From Mycolicibacterium sp. S2-37 (lineage in GTDB: Bacteria; Actinomycetota; Actinomycetes; Mycobacteriales; Mycobacteriaceae): a stretch of 64,000 bases of DNA. The stretch is from the NCBI RefSeq assembly GCF_017352375.1, contig NZ_JAFEVR010000003.1, positions 1-64,000 on the forward strand, read 5' to 3'. Positions 52,305-61,194 of the stretch are shown here, piece by piece (position 1 is the stretch's first letter; each line of letters starts with the position of its first letter). The position numbers and the translations under genes were made by a program. Under the pieces are notes generated by a model. It worked only from the letters and a program-made list of their open reading frames with translations, was not told where the DNA came from and ran no database searches.

Positions 52305-54065
52305 TCAGCGCACCCCCCGCACCAGCCGACCCGGACGTGCGCCCGTATCGACGCCGTCGCGGCGGGTCACCACACCGTTGACGATGGTGGCGGTGTAACC
52401 GGACGCGCCCTGCACCAACCGATGTCCGCCGGCAGGTAGGTCGTAGGCCATCCGCGGAGCGTGCAGCGTGAGCGCGTTCATGTCGATCACGTTGACGTCG
52501 GCCTTCTTTCCGACCGCGATGACACCGCGATCGGTCAGCCCGAACAGCTGTGCGGTGTCATGGGCCTGCTTGCGGATCACGTACTCCAGCGGCAACGTGG
52601 CGCCGCGGTGGCGGTCCCGCGCCCAGTGCGTCAGCAGGAACGTGGGATATGACGCGTCACAGATCATGCTGCAGTGTGCGCCCCCGTCCGACAGACCCAT
52701 CACCCCTGCGGGGTGGGTGATCATTTCCCGGATGGCATCGTGGTTTCCGTCGGAATAGTTGAACATCGGGTACATCAGCATGTTCCCGGAGTCGGCTTCC
52801 AGCATCAGGTCATACATGGTTGCCAGCGGATCCTGTCCCCGCCGCCGCGCGATCGCGGCGACCGAATCCTCCTCGGTGGGTTCATAGTTCGGGGGTTCAC
52901 CCAGGTGGTACAGCCGTTCGGTCACATTCTGCGCCAGGGCGAACATGCCGTCGAACAGTTTCGTCGGGTCGATCGGGAGATCGTCCTCGGCGAGAATCGC
53001 CGCCCGCACGGCCGGTTCGGCCAGCCGCGCCGCGAGCTCCTCACGGCTGCACTCCGCCTTCAACCGCCGGTAGGTCGGCCGGTGGGTGAAGGCGTGATGA
53101 CCTGGGAACCCCAGCAGCATTCCGAACGGGCGGGCGGCGATCTGCGGATGGAGCCGACTGCCCGCCTCGTGCGCCGCGGCCGAGATGTCGAGTTGCTCAC
53201 GCCACAAATTCGGGTCGGCGTCGACCTGGATCAGCGCGAAGCTCAAGGCGCAGTCGATCTCGGCGCCGAGCCGTTGCATCCACTCCAGTTCCTTCTTCGG
53301 GGCGACGATGTCCTCCCCTGCCGCACCCTGCGGCGCCAATTCGAACACCCCGGCCCCGCCCGCCGCCATTGCCCGGCCGAGCGCGAACAACTCGTCCTCG
53401 GCCGCATACGTTCCGGGAACCGGCTCACCGTCCATGGCGCGGTGAGCGATCGTGCGCGACGACGAGAAGCCCAGCGCTCCGGCCTCGGCGGCCTCTTGCA
53501 CCAGCCGGCTCATCGCAGCGATGTCCTCCGGGGTGGCCGGCTCGTTGCGGGCGCCCCGCTCCCCCATGGCGTACGCACGAACGGTGCCGTGTGCGATCTG
53601 GCTGCCGAAGTCGACTGCCAGTTCACGCTGACCGATGACGTCGAGGTACTGCGCGTAGCTCTCCCAGCCCCAGGTGATGCCCTCGGTCAACGCCGTGCCC
53701 GGGATGTCCTCCACGCCCTCCATCAGCGCGATCAGCCACTCCTCGCTACCCGGCCGCACCGGCGCGAACCCGACCCCGCAGTTGCCGGCGACGACAGTGG
53801 TCACACCGTGGTTGCTGGACGGTTCGAGCACGCTGTCCCAGCTGACCTGGCCGTCGTAGTGGGTGTGGATGTCCACGAATCCCGGTGCGACGATCTTCCC
53901 GCCGGCGTCGATGGTCTCGGCGGCGTCGCCCTCGAGCGGAGGATCGTGCAGGCCCCGTCGACGGACCTCGACGATCTTGCCGTCCTTGACGCCCACATCG
54001 GCGGTGAAGCGGTCCGCCCCGGTGCCATCCACCACGGTTCCGCCGGTGATTTTCAGGTCGAACAC
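52305..54065 (-). CDS. N-acyl-D-amino-acid deacylase family amidohydrolase
   Basis: 586 residues of the amidohydrolase superfamily, D-aminoacylase branch. Metal-site HTH in [10 protein letters not shown], then [12 protein letters not shown], a conserved [14 protein letters not shown] loop, and [16 protein letters not shown] near residue 455 with the catalytic Asp. The C-terminal KKADVNVID strand block completes the small domain. It hydrolyses an N-acyl or related amide. Divergent from the Rieske operon across 92 bp, so probably same pathway. Confidence 0.85.
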   Translation of the reverse strand: MFDLKITGGTVVDGTGADRFTADVGVKDGKIVEVRRRGLHDPPLEGDAAETIDAGGKIVAPGFVDIHTHYDGQVSWDSVLEPSSNHGVTTVVAGNCGVGFAPVRPGSEEWLIALMEGVEDIPGTALTEGITWGWESYAQYLDVIGQRELAVDFGSQIAHGTVRAYAMGERGARNEPATPEDIAAMSRLVQEAAEAGALGFSSSRTIAHRAMDGEPVPGTYAAEDELFALGRAMAAGGAGVFELAPQGAAGEDIVAPKKELEWMQRLGAEIDCALSFALIQVDADPNLWREQLDISAAAHEAGSRLHPQIAARPFGMLLGFPGHHAFTHRPTYRRLKAECSREELAARLAEPAVRAAILAEDDLPIDPTKLFDGMFALAQNVTERLYHLGEPPNYEPTEEDSVAAIARRRGQDPLATMYDLMLEADSGNMLMYPMFNYSDGNHDAIREMITHPAGVMGLSDGGAHCSMICDASYPTFLLTHWARDRHRGATLPLEYVIRKQAHDTAQLFGLTDRGVIAVGKKADVNVIDMNALTLHAPRMAYDLPAGGHRLVQGASGYTATIVNGVVTRRDGVDTGARPGRLVRGVR

Positions 54066-54110
54066 GGTGATCTCTCCCTCGAACGTCGCGCCAGCCGATA
54101 TGGTCGTGAA

Positions 54111-54125
54111 TGTAACACCGTTACA
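54111..54125. promoter_or_regulatory. TetR-type operator TGTAAC-ACC-GTTACA
   Basis: Perfect 6-3-6 palindrome in the middle of the divergent amidohydrolase/Rieske region, suited to control both directions by the TetR encoded at 55494. Confidence 0.7.
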
Positions 54126-54157
54126 GAGGTGTCCGAGCGAAATCGGAGGTTGAAGTC

Positions 54158-55525
54158 ATGACGCGGACGGCAGATGGCGGCAACCCGGTTCACATGCGGC
54201 GCGAGGACGCCATCGGGACGCCGCCGCCTCGGCCGACTCTGGTGCCGGCGGAACGCTATTACTCAGACGAGTTCGCACGGCTGGAAGTCGAGCAGATGTG
54301 GCCTCGGGTGTGGCAGTTCGCCTGCACGGTCGATCACGTGGCCGAGCCCGGCGACTACTTCGAATACCGGTGCGGCCCCTACTCGGTGCTCATCGTCCGG
54401 GGTGACGACGGCGAGCTGCGGGCGTTTCAGAACGTGTGCCGCCACCGTGGTAACTCGCTCTGCACCGGATCCGGGTCGGAGCTTCGTGAGCTCCGCTGTG
54501 GGTATCACGGGTGGACGTGGGATCTGTGCGGCGTCTTGAGGCGGGTCCCCCACCGTAAGGGGTTCGGCGCTCTGACGATGGGCGACTTCCCGCTCCTCCC
54601 GGTCAAGGTGGAGACGTGGGAACGGATGGTGTTCGTCAATCTCGACTCATCCGCGATGCCGCTGTTCGACTACCTCGGGGCGATGGTCGATGACATCGCC
54701 TGGAACCGGCTGGGTGACTTCCGCTGCTACGCCACCGTCACGGTCGACGTCGACGCGAACTGGAAGACCATTGCCGACGGCTTCAGCGAGACCTACCACA
54801 TTCAGACGTTGCACCCAGAACTCCACCGGTGCATGGACGATGTGTTTGCGCCGCAGGTCATCTGGGAGCATTCGGGCAAGTCTGAACAGCTTTACGGTCT
54901 GCCCAGTCCCGATCTGAAGGAGGAGCTGGACGAGGCCGCGGTGTGGGACGCCTACGTGCGCACACAGGGTGCGCTCATGGGGGTCGCCGAGGGCACACCG
55001 TTCCCGGCCGACCACACGGTGTCCGGTGTGTCCGTGGCCGAAGTCATTGCGAATCGCACACGGGCCTACGCCGCCGAACGGGGTGTCGACCTCGGTTGGG
55101 CCTCCACCGACCAGGTGATGCGACTCCACCAGTACAACGTGTTCCCCAACGTGTCGGTGCTGACCAACGCCGATCACCTGACGGTGCTGAGTTCACTTCC
55201 GGGCGCCCACCCCGACCGCGGCGAACTGGTCATGACGTTGTGGACGCGGATGGCACCCGACGCTCCGCGAAGCCGTCCTGCCGACGTCCGGTTGAGCGCC
55301 GAGGACGCGCACCCCGGACTGGTTCTGTCGCAGGACATCGCGGTGTTACCCGGGCTGCAGCGCGGCCTGCATCAACCCGGGTTCACGCACCTGGTGCTGT
55401 CGAACGAGGAGCGGCGCATCATCAACATGCACCGCAACCTCGAACGGTATGTCGAACTCGGCGAAGCGGACCGCATGACCGGGGGTGACATCGATGGCGC
55501 CCTCGCGTCGCAACCCGCCCGGTGA
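54158..55525 (+). CDS. Rieske non-haem iron oxygenase, alpha subunit
   Basis: 455 residues. Rieske [2Fe-2S] ligands Cys94-x-His96 and Cys114-x2-His117 (CGYHGWTWD). The catalytic domain carries the mononuclear iron histidines His214 and His219 in DGFSETYHIQTLHPE. GGAGG stands 8 nt before the ATG. It would hydroxylate an aromatic or alkyl substrate using electrons from a ferredoxin-reductase that is not encoded nearby. The stop lies inside the following TetR gene. Confidence 0.9.
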   Translation: MTRTADGGNPVHMRREDAIGTPPPRPTLVPAERYYSDEFARLEVEQMWPRVWQFACTVDHVAEPGDYFEYRCGPYSVLIVRGDDGELRAFQNVCRHRGNSLCTGSGSELRELRCGYHGWTWDLCGVLRRVPHRKGFGALTMGDFPLLPVKVETWERMVFVNLDSSAMPLFDYLGAMVDDIAWNRLGDFRCYATVTVDVDANWKTIADGFSETYHIQTLHPELHRCMDDVFAPQVIWEHSGKSEQLYGLPSPDLKEELDEAAVWDAYVRTQGALMGVAEGTPFPADHTVSGVSVAEVIANRTRAYAAERGVDLGWASTDQVMRLHQYNVFPNVSVLTNADHLTVLSSLPGAHPDRGELVMTLWTRMAPDAPRSRPADVRLSAEDAHPGLVLSQDIAVLPGLQRGLHQPGFTHLVLSNEERRIINMHRNLERYVELGEADRMTGGDIDGALASQPAR

Positions 55526-56126
55526 TTCCGGGACCAGCGCGGAGTCGATCCTGGAGGCGGCGGCACGGCTGATCGAGCTCGACGGGGTGGAAGCACTGAC
55601 CATGCGGCGCCTCGCCGACCAACTCGGTGTCGCGGTGACCTCGATCTACTGGCACATCGGCGGCCGGGACAAGCTCTTGGACAGCCTGGTCGAGCGTTTG
55701 CTCAGCCAACTGGCGAATCTGCCCGCCGACGGTGACACCCCGGTCGAACGCATCGCCGCCCTGGCGCGTTCTCAGCGCAGGGTGCTCATCGAGCGTCAGC
55801 ACCTCCTCGGTATCGCGCACGAGCGCGACCGCACCCCGGAACTCTTCCTGCCCATTCAGCGAGCATTGGCCGCGCAGCTGGCCGAACTCGGCGTGACCGG
55901 CACCGATGCCGCACTCATCCTTCGAGCCGTCCAGGTGCACGTCATCTCGTCGGCGGTCATGCAGTTCTCGGCCGTGCGTGGCGCCAAGCACGATGAGGAG
56001 GACCCGTCGCTGTGGGCCGACGCGTGGCACGACCAGGCGCTCGTCGAGGCGCTCCAAGCGCCGACCGACTACGACGCGGTGTTCGAGTACGGACTGACCG
56101 CTCTGCTGGCGCCATTACGGGCCTGA
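55494..56126 (+). CDS. TetR/AcrR transcriptional regulator
   Basis: 210 residues. HTH LTMRRLADQLGVAVTSIYWHIGGRDKLLDSL and a TetR_C_1-like effector domain. ATG at 55494 has GGGGGT upstream and is used rather than GTG 55485. It overlaps the Rieske gene by 32 bp, lying between two oxygenase genes of one operon, so it likely senses their substrate. Confidence 0.87.
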   Translation: MAPSRRNPPGDSGTSAESILEAAARLIELDGVEALTMRRLADQLGVAVTSIYWHIGGRDKLLDSLVERLLSQLANLPADGDTPVERIAALARSQRRVLIERQHLLGIAHERDRTPELFLPIQRALAAQLAELGVTGTDAALILRAVQVHVISSAVMQFSAVRGAKHDEEDPSLWADAWHDQALVEALQAPTDYDAVFEYGLTALLAPLRA

Positions 56127-56141
56127 GAAAGGAATCAGCAC

Positions 56142-57302
56142 ATGCGATTCGGGAATTTCATGGCTCCATTCCATCCGACCGGACAGAACCCCACCCTCGC
56201 CATCGAACGGGACCTGGCACTGATCGTGGCGATGGACCGTCTGGGGTTCGACGAGGCGTGGATCGGCGAACACCATTCCGCCGGATTCGAGATCATCGCC
56301 TCGCCCGAGGTGTTCATCGGCGTCGCCGCGGAGCGCACCAAGCACATCAAGCTCGGCACGGGCGTGAGTTCGCTTCCGTATCACCAGCCTTTGATGCTGG
56401 CCGACCGCATGGTACTGCTCGACCATCTCACCCGGGGCCGGGTGATGCTCGGCTGCGGCCCGGGCCAGCTGACTTCGGATGCACACATGCTGGGCATCCC
56501 CGCCGACGAACAGCGGCCGCGCATGGAGCAGTGCCTCGATGCGATCATGCGGTTGCTTCGCGGCGAGACCGTAACGATGCACACCGACGGATTCACGCTG
56601 CAGGATGCGCGGCTGCAGCTGAAGCCTTACAGCGTCCCGTGTTTCGACGTCGCAGTGGCTGCCTCCTTCTCCCCCACGGGGCCACGCGGCGCGGGCAGAC
56701 ACGGCATCGGCATGTTGTCGATCGCTGCGACGGCGAAGCAGGGCATGAACCTGCTCGCCCATCACTGGGCGACATGGGAGGAGGTCGCCCGGGAGAACGG
56801 TCACGTCGCCGACCGGTCGAAGTGGCGGCTCGTCGGTCCCATGCACCTCGCCGACACTCGCGAACAGGCCGAGCGCGACGTCGACTACGGCATCGCGCAG
56901 TTCTCGCGCTACTTCTCGCACATCCTGCCCGCGGGGCCCGTGCAGGGTGACACGACGGCGGAGATCATCGCGAACAACCGCGAGTCGGGGTTCGCGGTGA
57001 TCGGGACACCGGAGGACGCCCTCGCCAAGATCGACGAGCTGATCGAGGCCAGTGACGGCGGCTTCGGCGCTTTCCTGCTCTTCGACCACGACTGGGCGCC
57101 GCCCGCCGCGAAGTTGCACAGCTATGAGTTGTTCGCGGAGTACGTCATCCCGCACTTCACCGGACAGCTGGCCGGGCCCATCGCGTCACGGGACTGGGTG
57201 ACCGGTAGCGGCACCGAGTTCGTGGATCGGGCCGCGCATGCGATCGGCAAGGCGATCGAGGACCATGCTGCCGAACGCGAGGCTCGACCCGCGCCCCGCT
57301 GA
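56142..57302 (+). CDS. LLM class flavin-dependent monooxygenase
   Basis: 386 residues. MRFGNFMAPFHPTGQNPTLA, FDEAWIGEHHSAGFEIIASPEVFIG and LLDHLTRGRVMLGCGPGQL match bacterial-luciferase-type monooxygenases close to limonene/alkane-monooxygenase-like members. Needs reduced flavin from a separate reductase. Start 16 bp after the TetR stop with GAAAGGA upstream. Confidence 0.87.
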   Translation: MRFGNFMAPFHPTGQNPTLAIERDLALIVAMDRLGFDEAWIGEHHSAGFEIIASPEVFIGVAAERTKHIKLGTGVSSLPYHQPLMLADRMVLLDHLTRGRVMLGCGPGQLTSDAHMLGIPADEQRPRMEQCLDAIMRLLRGETVTMHTDGFTLQDARLQLKPYSVPCFDVAVAASFSPTGPRGAGRHGIGMLSIAATAKQGMNLLAHHWATWEEVARENGHVADRSKWRLVGPMHLADTREQAERDVDYGIAQFSRYFSHILPAGPVQGDTTAEIIANNRESGFAVIGTPEDALAKIDELIEASDGGFGAFLLFDHDWAPPAAKLHSYELFAEYVIPHFTGQLAGPIASRDWVTGSGTEFVDRAAHAIGKAIEDHAAEREARPAPR

Positions 57303-57429
57303 GTCCCGGTCAGCAGAACAGGTATCCGACGGGTCGGACACCTCGAATCTGCGCGAGCACAATCGCCGCGCAACCACGGCGAGTGCGCTTGACTGGACGG
57401 GTGGCCACCGCCCGACCGAGAGGAAACCC

Positions 57430-57657
57430 ATGAGCGAGCACACCTACCGGATCGTCGAGATCGTCGGCACCTCACCTGACGGGGTCGACGAGGCCATTCG
57501 CAACGGTGTGAAGCGGGCATCGCAGACGCTTCGGGGGCTGGACTGGTTCGAAGTCCAATCCGTACGGGGCGAATTGGAGGACGGGAAGGTCGCTCATTTC
57601 CAGGTGACGCTGAAGGTGGGCTTCCGGCTCGAGGAGCGCGACGACCAGAGTCCGTAG
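57430..57657 (+). CDS. dodecin flavin-storage protein
   Basis: 75 residues, the full dodecin length: YRIVEIVGTSPDGVDEAIRNGVKRASQTLRGLDWFEVQSVRGELEDG ending in FQVTLKVGFRLEE. Trp39 is the flavin-stacking residue. Dodecamers bind and buffer FMN/riboflavin. AGAGGA lies before the ATG. Not obviously linked to the flavin enzymes beside it, but the location 127 bp after an LLM gene is suggestive. Confidence 0.88.
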   Translation: MSEHTYRIVEIVGTSPDGVDEAIRNGVKRASQTLRGLDWFEVQSVRGELEDGKVAHFQVTLKVGFRLEERDDQSP

Positions 57658-57660
57658 AGT
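57655..57660 (+). promoter_or_regulatory. -10 box TAGAGT of a leaderless promoter
   Basis: TAGAGT overlaps the dodecin stop and stands 6 nt before the ATG at 57667. Confidence 0.6.
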
Positions 57661-57666
57661 AGGCGT

Positions 57667-58107
57667 ATGCGTCGCAGTCGCCGCGTCATCTCCACCATCC
57701 TCGCCGCCTCGGGAGCTCTGGTCCTCGGCGTTCCTGCCGCAGGCGCTCAGCCCGGTGTGCCCCCGACGCCCACCATCACGGTGGTGCCCGAACAGCCCGC
57801 CGGCGGCGCGACGTCGTTCGCGAACAACCCGGCGATCGTCGACGCCCATCCGATGGCGATCCAGTCCTGGAGCCGGGTGCCCGACGACGACACCGCGGTC
57901 GCCGTCGTTTTCACCACCGGAACCCCCGAGTGTTACGGCGTACACGCCGAGGTCCAGGAGACGGTGGACATCGTCGCGGTCAAGATGCGCTCGGGCACCC
58001 TGCCCGAGGCGGTTGCGCGGGCCTGCATCGCGATCGGCGTCGTGGGCACCATGGACGTGCCGCTGCAATCCCCCCTCGGTCACCGCGCGGTCGTCAGCAT
58101 CACCTGA
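57667..58107 (+). CDS. secreted CYGVHA-motif protein (copy 1)
   Basis: 146 residues. Signal peptide 1-27 (AAGAQP). The mature part shares AIQSWSRV..., VVFTTGTPECYGVHAEVQE, GTLPEAVARAC and IGVVGTMDVPLQSPLGHRAV with the gene at 60692, so the pair are paralogues with two conserved cysteines. Function unknown; likely a small disulfide-bonded exported domain. Confidence 0.78.
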   Translation: MRRSRRVISTILAASGALVLGVPAAGAQPGVPPTPTITVVPEQPAGGATSFANNPAIVDAHPMAIQSWSRVPDDDTAVAVVFTTGTPECYGVHAEVQETVDIVAVKMRSGTLPEAVARACIAIGVVGTMDVPLQSPLGHRAVVSIT

Positions 58108-58113
58108 GCGCGC

Positions 58114-59055
58114 TCACCCCGGATTCACCTCCGGCGCGGCGCGCCACATATCGACAACAGGCTTCACCGCGTCGCTGAGCATCGGCAGTTCCGGCGCCAT
58201 CGCCAGTGCGGCCACCGTCGCCAGCTGCCCCGCCGCCTCGGTGATGTGCAGCAGTCGTCGGTCCAGCCGACGCAGCCCCAGCCGTACCGCCGCCTCCTCA
58301 TATGCGGCGACCCCGTCCGGCCCCGCCATGACGAGGTCGGATTCGACTGCGCCCGATGTCACCAGTTCGAAATCCGACCATTTCAGACCGTCTGCGGTGG
58401 GGATCAAATTGTAGAACGGCGCATCGCCATGAATGGTCTGGACGTCGACCCCGTCGAAAGCCGACCGAAGCCCCGCACGGGAGGCCAGGAGCGGTGCAAG
58501 CCGTGACCATTCCCGTTGTGCGCGCTGGACGTCGGCCGCGGCCAGGAGATCCGGCCGCCGAGCCAGAACGCGGAGCCCGTCAGGGATGTAGGCGTTGTAC
58601 GGGCCCCAGAAGCCCAGGCCGTCGCCGGGATACTCGCGCAGTGCGGCGTGCAGACGTGCGGTCATCTCGAAGCGGCGGGACATGTCGGCATCGTCGTCGG
58701 GGACCTCTTCGACAAACTCCCAGAACGTCATCGAAAAGCCCGCCAGGCGAACGGGTTCGCGCGGCACCAGCGAACTCGGTGCGACCACGGGGTGCCCCCG
58801 GTCGGCCAGCCACCCCGCGACCGCCAGCTCGGCACGCTGCTGAGCCGTCTGCTGCGCCGGGGTCTCACGGTAGGACGGTGGCACGACGGTGGGCACCCGC
58901 ACGACCACCGGCGCCGGAACCAGATGCACGATGACGGAGAAGACGTCGTAAAGCACCCGGGGGTCATCCACCGGCAGCCCGAGGCCACGGCCGGCAGACG
59001 CCGCAGCGTCCACGGCGCGTTCTGTCCGGGCAGCGATCTCATCGGAGGTCAACAC
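58114..59055 (-). CDS. APH-family phosphotransferase
   Basis: 313 residues of the aminoglycoside/choline-kinase-like fold. Catalytic loop QTIHGDAPFYNLI (His-Gly-Asp...Asn) near residue 210 and the metal-binding SDFELV Asp near 228. The family phosphorylates aminoglycosides, choline, macrolides or cell metabolites; this sequence does not match a known resistance gene, so a resistance claim would be unsafe. Converges on the secreted-protein gene by 6 bp. Confidence 0.8.
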   Translation of the reverse strand: MLTSDEIAARTERAVDAAASAGRGLGLPVDDPRVLYDVFSVIVHLVPAPVVVRVPTVVPPSYRETPAQQTAQQRAELAVAGWLADRGHPVVAPSSLVPREPVRLAGFSMTFWEFVEEVPDDDADMSRRFEMTARLHAALREYPGDGLGFWGPYNAYIPDGLRVLARRPDLLAAADVQRAQREWSRLAPLLASRAGLRSAFDGVDVQTIHGDAPFYNLIPTADGLKWSDFELVTSGAVESDLVMAGPDGVAAYEEAAVRLGLRRLDRRLLHITEAAGQLATVAALAMAPELPMLSDAVKPVVDMWRAAPEVNPG

Positions 59056-59115
59056 GGACTCGAGTATGACCGCGACGTGACGACGCCTACATTGCTAGGG
59101 CACTAATTATTTGCA

Positions 59116-59121
59116 TACAAT
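59116..59121 (+). promoter_or_regulatory. -10 box TACAAT with MarR-type dyad
   Basis: TACAAT lies 7 nt before GTG 59129. It sits within ATTTGCATACAAT, an imperfect palindrome resembling OhrR-type operators, so autorepression is likely. Confidence 0.6.
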
Positions 59122-59128
59122 CCAAGGT

Positions 59129-59620
59129 GTGCCCGCTCAGCTCGCCTCCGACGTGGATCCGCTGGCTCTCGAGCGCCAGGTGTGCTTCGCCCTGGCTGTG
59201 ACCAACCGCGCTGTGCTTGCCGTCTATCGGCCGTTACTGGAGCCGCTGGGCCTGACCCATCCGCAGTATCTGGTGATGCTGGCGCTCTGGGACCACCGCA
59301 AGAATGCTCCGGAGGGCCCCTCACCGCTGTCGGTCAAGCAGATCGCGACGGCGCTGCAGCTCGACCCGGCGACGCTGTCGCCCATGCTCAAGCGGCTGGA
59401 GGCGCTCGGACTCGTCACCCGCACCCGCAGCACCGTCGACGAACGATCGACCGACGTGGCACTCACCGCCGAAGGAGTCGCGCTGCGCAGCCGCGCGCTG
59501 GAGATCCCGCCGGCCGTGGTGGCGCGCCTCGGGGTCGACATGACCGAACTGGAAGAGCTGCACCGGGTGCTGACCCGGATCAATACCGCCGCGCTGGCGG
59601 CCGGAACCCTCGACATCTGA
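59129..59620 (+). CDS. MarR family regulator, OhrR-like
   Basis: 163 residues. ERQVCFALAVTNRAVLAVYRPLLEPLGLTHPQYLVMLALWD is the OhrR N-terminus with the redox-sensing Cys19, then a wHTH (LSVKQIATALQLDPATLSPMLKRLEALGLV, RSTVDERST wing). OhrR senses organic hydroperoxides through that cysteine. Unusually no ohr peroxidase gene is next to it; a DUF5313 gene follows by 26 bp. Confidence 0.85.
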   Translation: MPAQLASDVDPLALERQVCFALAVTNRAVLAVYRPLLEPLGLTHPQYLVMLALWDHRKNAPEGPSPLSVKQIATALQLDPATLSPMLKRLEALGLVTRTRSTVDERSTDVALTAEGVALRSRALEIPPAVVARLGVDMTELEELHRVLTRINTAALAAGTLDI

Positions 59621-59646
59621 CCACACCGATCCGAACAGGAGCCACG

Positions 59647-60063
59647 ATGGCCGCCTCCCGGCCCAACCTGCTGCAGTACATCGCGTATTCGTATGGGCGA
59701 AGCCTGCCCCCGTCGATGCGGGACTGGGTCGCGCGCGATCTGGCCGGCCCGGGTGCGCTGCGCCGTCACATGATCCGCATGGCCATCCCGCCGCTGCTGA
59801 TCCTCGCGCCGCTCTGGCTGCTGCCCGCGTCGTTGTACGTGCACCTCGAGATGACGGTGCCGATCTACACCTGGGCGATCCTGATGGCGCTGGCGCTGAA
59901 CAAGGTGTGGCGGCGACACCGCCTCGCGCAGCACGGCCTCGATTCCAATCTCGTCGATGTGCTCAAGCGTGAGAAAGACGCTCACATCCACGAGGACTAC
60001 GCCCGCCGATACGGGCCCCGCCCCGAGGAAGCCCGCTGGCAGGCGAACAGCAGTCCGTTCTGA
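59647..60063 (+). CDS. DUF5313 membrane protein
   Basis: 138 residues. LLQYIAYSYGRSLPPSMRDWVARDLAGPGALRRHMIRMAIPP, two membrane helices (about 50-90) and a cytosolic tail with KREKDAHIHEDYARRYGPRP: the mycobacterial DUF5313 family, function unknown. Likely co-transcribed with the OhrR-like regulator. Confidence 0.78.
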   Translation: MAASRPNLLQYIAYSYGRSLPPSMRDWVARDLAGPGALRRHMIRMAIPPLLILAPLWLLPASLYVHLEMTVPIYTWAILMALALNKVWRRHRLAQHGLDSNLVDVLKREKDAHIHEDYARRYGPRPEEARWQANSSPF

Positions 60064-60234
60064 GATGTCGCCGGAGCGGTGATTTGGTGAAGGCTCACGC
60101 CGAGAAGTACATTGGCCCGCGGCCCAGATCACCGCTGCAGAAAGCACACCGATATGTCTGCCACGCTTCGGAGTTCACATGGATGCCGCCCGCGGGTCGC
60201 GCCCCGCAGCACCCGTCGCCGCGCACTGCCACCG

Positions 60235-60420
60235 ATGGCCGGACAGGCTTTCGAGATCACGGTGACGCCCGATGCGACGGGCTGGACCGTCACCATCCCC
60301 GAGCTCGGCGCGGCGACCCGGCGGCACCACCGGGCAGAGGTCGAGATCGCGGCGCGCGAGCTCATCGCACGGCACACCGGAATCCCGGTCGGATACGTCG
60401 CGGTCTGGTCGCGCGACTGA
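60235..60420 (+). CDS. short HicB-like-fold protein with readable 3' extension
   Basis: 61 residues: FEITVTPDATGWTVTIPELGAATRRHHRAEVEIAARELIA followed by HTGIPVGYVAVWSRD. The beta-strand/helix pattern resembles small HicB-like or phage-related antitoxin folds, without a recognisable DNA-binding part. It ends at TGA 60418-60420, but the same frame continues as clean coding sequence to TAG 60588 (55 codons) with no usable start codon of its own. Either the stop interrupts an older 117-residue gene or it is recoded. No ribosome site is clear. Confidence 0.5.
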   Translation: MAGQAFEITVTPDATGWTVTIPELGAATRRHHRAEVEIAARELIARHTGIPVGYVAVWSRD

Positions 60421-60588
60421 CCCTGGCGCGGTGAGCAGCGCACGCTGGCGCTGCCGGACGACACGGGGTACTGCTGGTTCGCCGGCGAGGACGCGCTGGC
60501 GGTGTACCAGCAGGCTCTCGCCGACGGCAAGGGTGACAAGGCGGCCGCTGAGGAATTCGACGACGCACTCGAACGGATCGGTCTGTAG
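60421..60588 (+). pseudogene. coding-like tail after in-frame TGA
   Basis: Reads GEQRTLALPDDTGYCWFAGE then DALAVYQQALADGKGDKAAA and EEFDDALERIGL with G/C at most third positions. No ATG/GTG/TTG occurs in its first 27 codons. Best explained as the C-terminal part of the gene starting at 60235. Confidence 0.5.
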
Positions 60589-60679
60589 ACGCCCCGAGCG
60601 CTCGGCCCGTTGCCGAACCGAAGCCCAACCGTGATCCGACGCGCGCGCCCGGCGACGGTGCGGTCGCGGCGCGGACACT

Positions 60680-60685
60680 TAGCGT
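60680..60685 (+). promoter_or_regulatory. -10 box TAGCGT of a leaderless promoter
   Basis: TAGCGT, 6 nt, then ATG at 60692. Confidence 0.6.
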
Positions 60686-60691
60686 CGTCCC

Positions 60692-61102
60692 ATGCGGGTC
60701 GCCCTTTCCGCCGTCGTCGCGGGCCTGTGTCTCAACTTCGGCTGTATGCCCGCGGTCGCCCTCGCGGCGCCGACCACCACCGATCCCGTTGAGCGTCCCC
60801 TGAGTTCGGCTGAGATCCTGTTCGGTGACCGCTCCGACATCGTCGAGACCGCGCCGCTGAACTTCGACTCCTGGAGCCGCATCGGCGACGGCGTCCGGGT
60901 GTACTTCGTGTCCGGCACACCCACCTGCTACGGCGTCCACGCCACCGCCGCCGAGACCCCCGATGCGGTGACGATACGGCTGCAGGAGGGTCTGCTGCCC
61001 GAAGCGTCGAACCGCAGGTGCACTGCGAACGGCGTCCTGGGCGCGATCGACGTCGCCCTCGACGCCCCGATCGGCGACCGCACCCTCCTCACCGCCTCGT
61101 GA
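60692..61102 (+). CDS. secreted CYGVHA-motif protein (copy 2)
   Basis: 136 residues. Signal peptide 1-25 (ALAAPT). Mature part: NFDSWSRIGDGVRVYFVSGTPTCYGVHATAAE, GLLPEASNRRCTANGVLGAIDVALDAPIGDR. This matches copy 1 at 57667 motif by motif. Leaderless promoter as for copy 1. Function unknown. Confidence 0.78.
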   Translation: MRVALSAVVAGLCLNFGCMPAVALAAPTTTDPVERPLSSAEILFGDRSDIVETAPLNFDSWSRIGDGVRVYFVSGTPTCYGVHATAAETPDAVTIRLQEGLLPEASNRRCTANGVLGAIDVALDAPIGDRTLLTAS

Positions 61103-61194
61103 CGGCGCGAGGTTAGACATCGCCGTTCGCGGGAAACCCCACCGGTTGTGATGCGCCTCACAAAGGGGATCGACCGAGTCGGAGTGGAGACGCC

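Noticed and set aside
52674..54161. 495-codon rightward frame opposite the amidohydrolase
   Set aside because: Antisense artefact of high GC; the amidohydrolase has all metal-site motifs.
58114..59055. Aminoglycoside resistance gene
   Set aside because: Only the kinase fold is visible; the family is broad and nothing supports aminoglycoside specificity.
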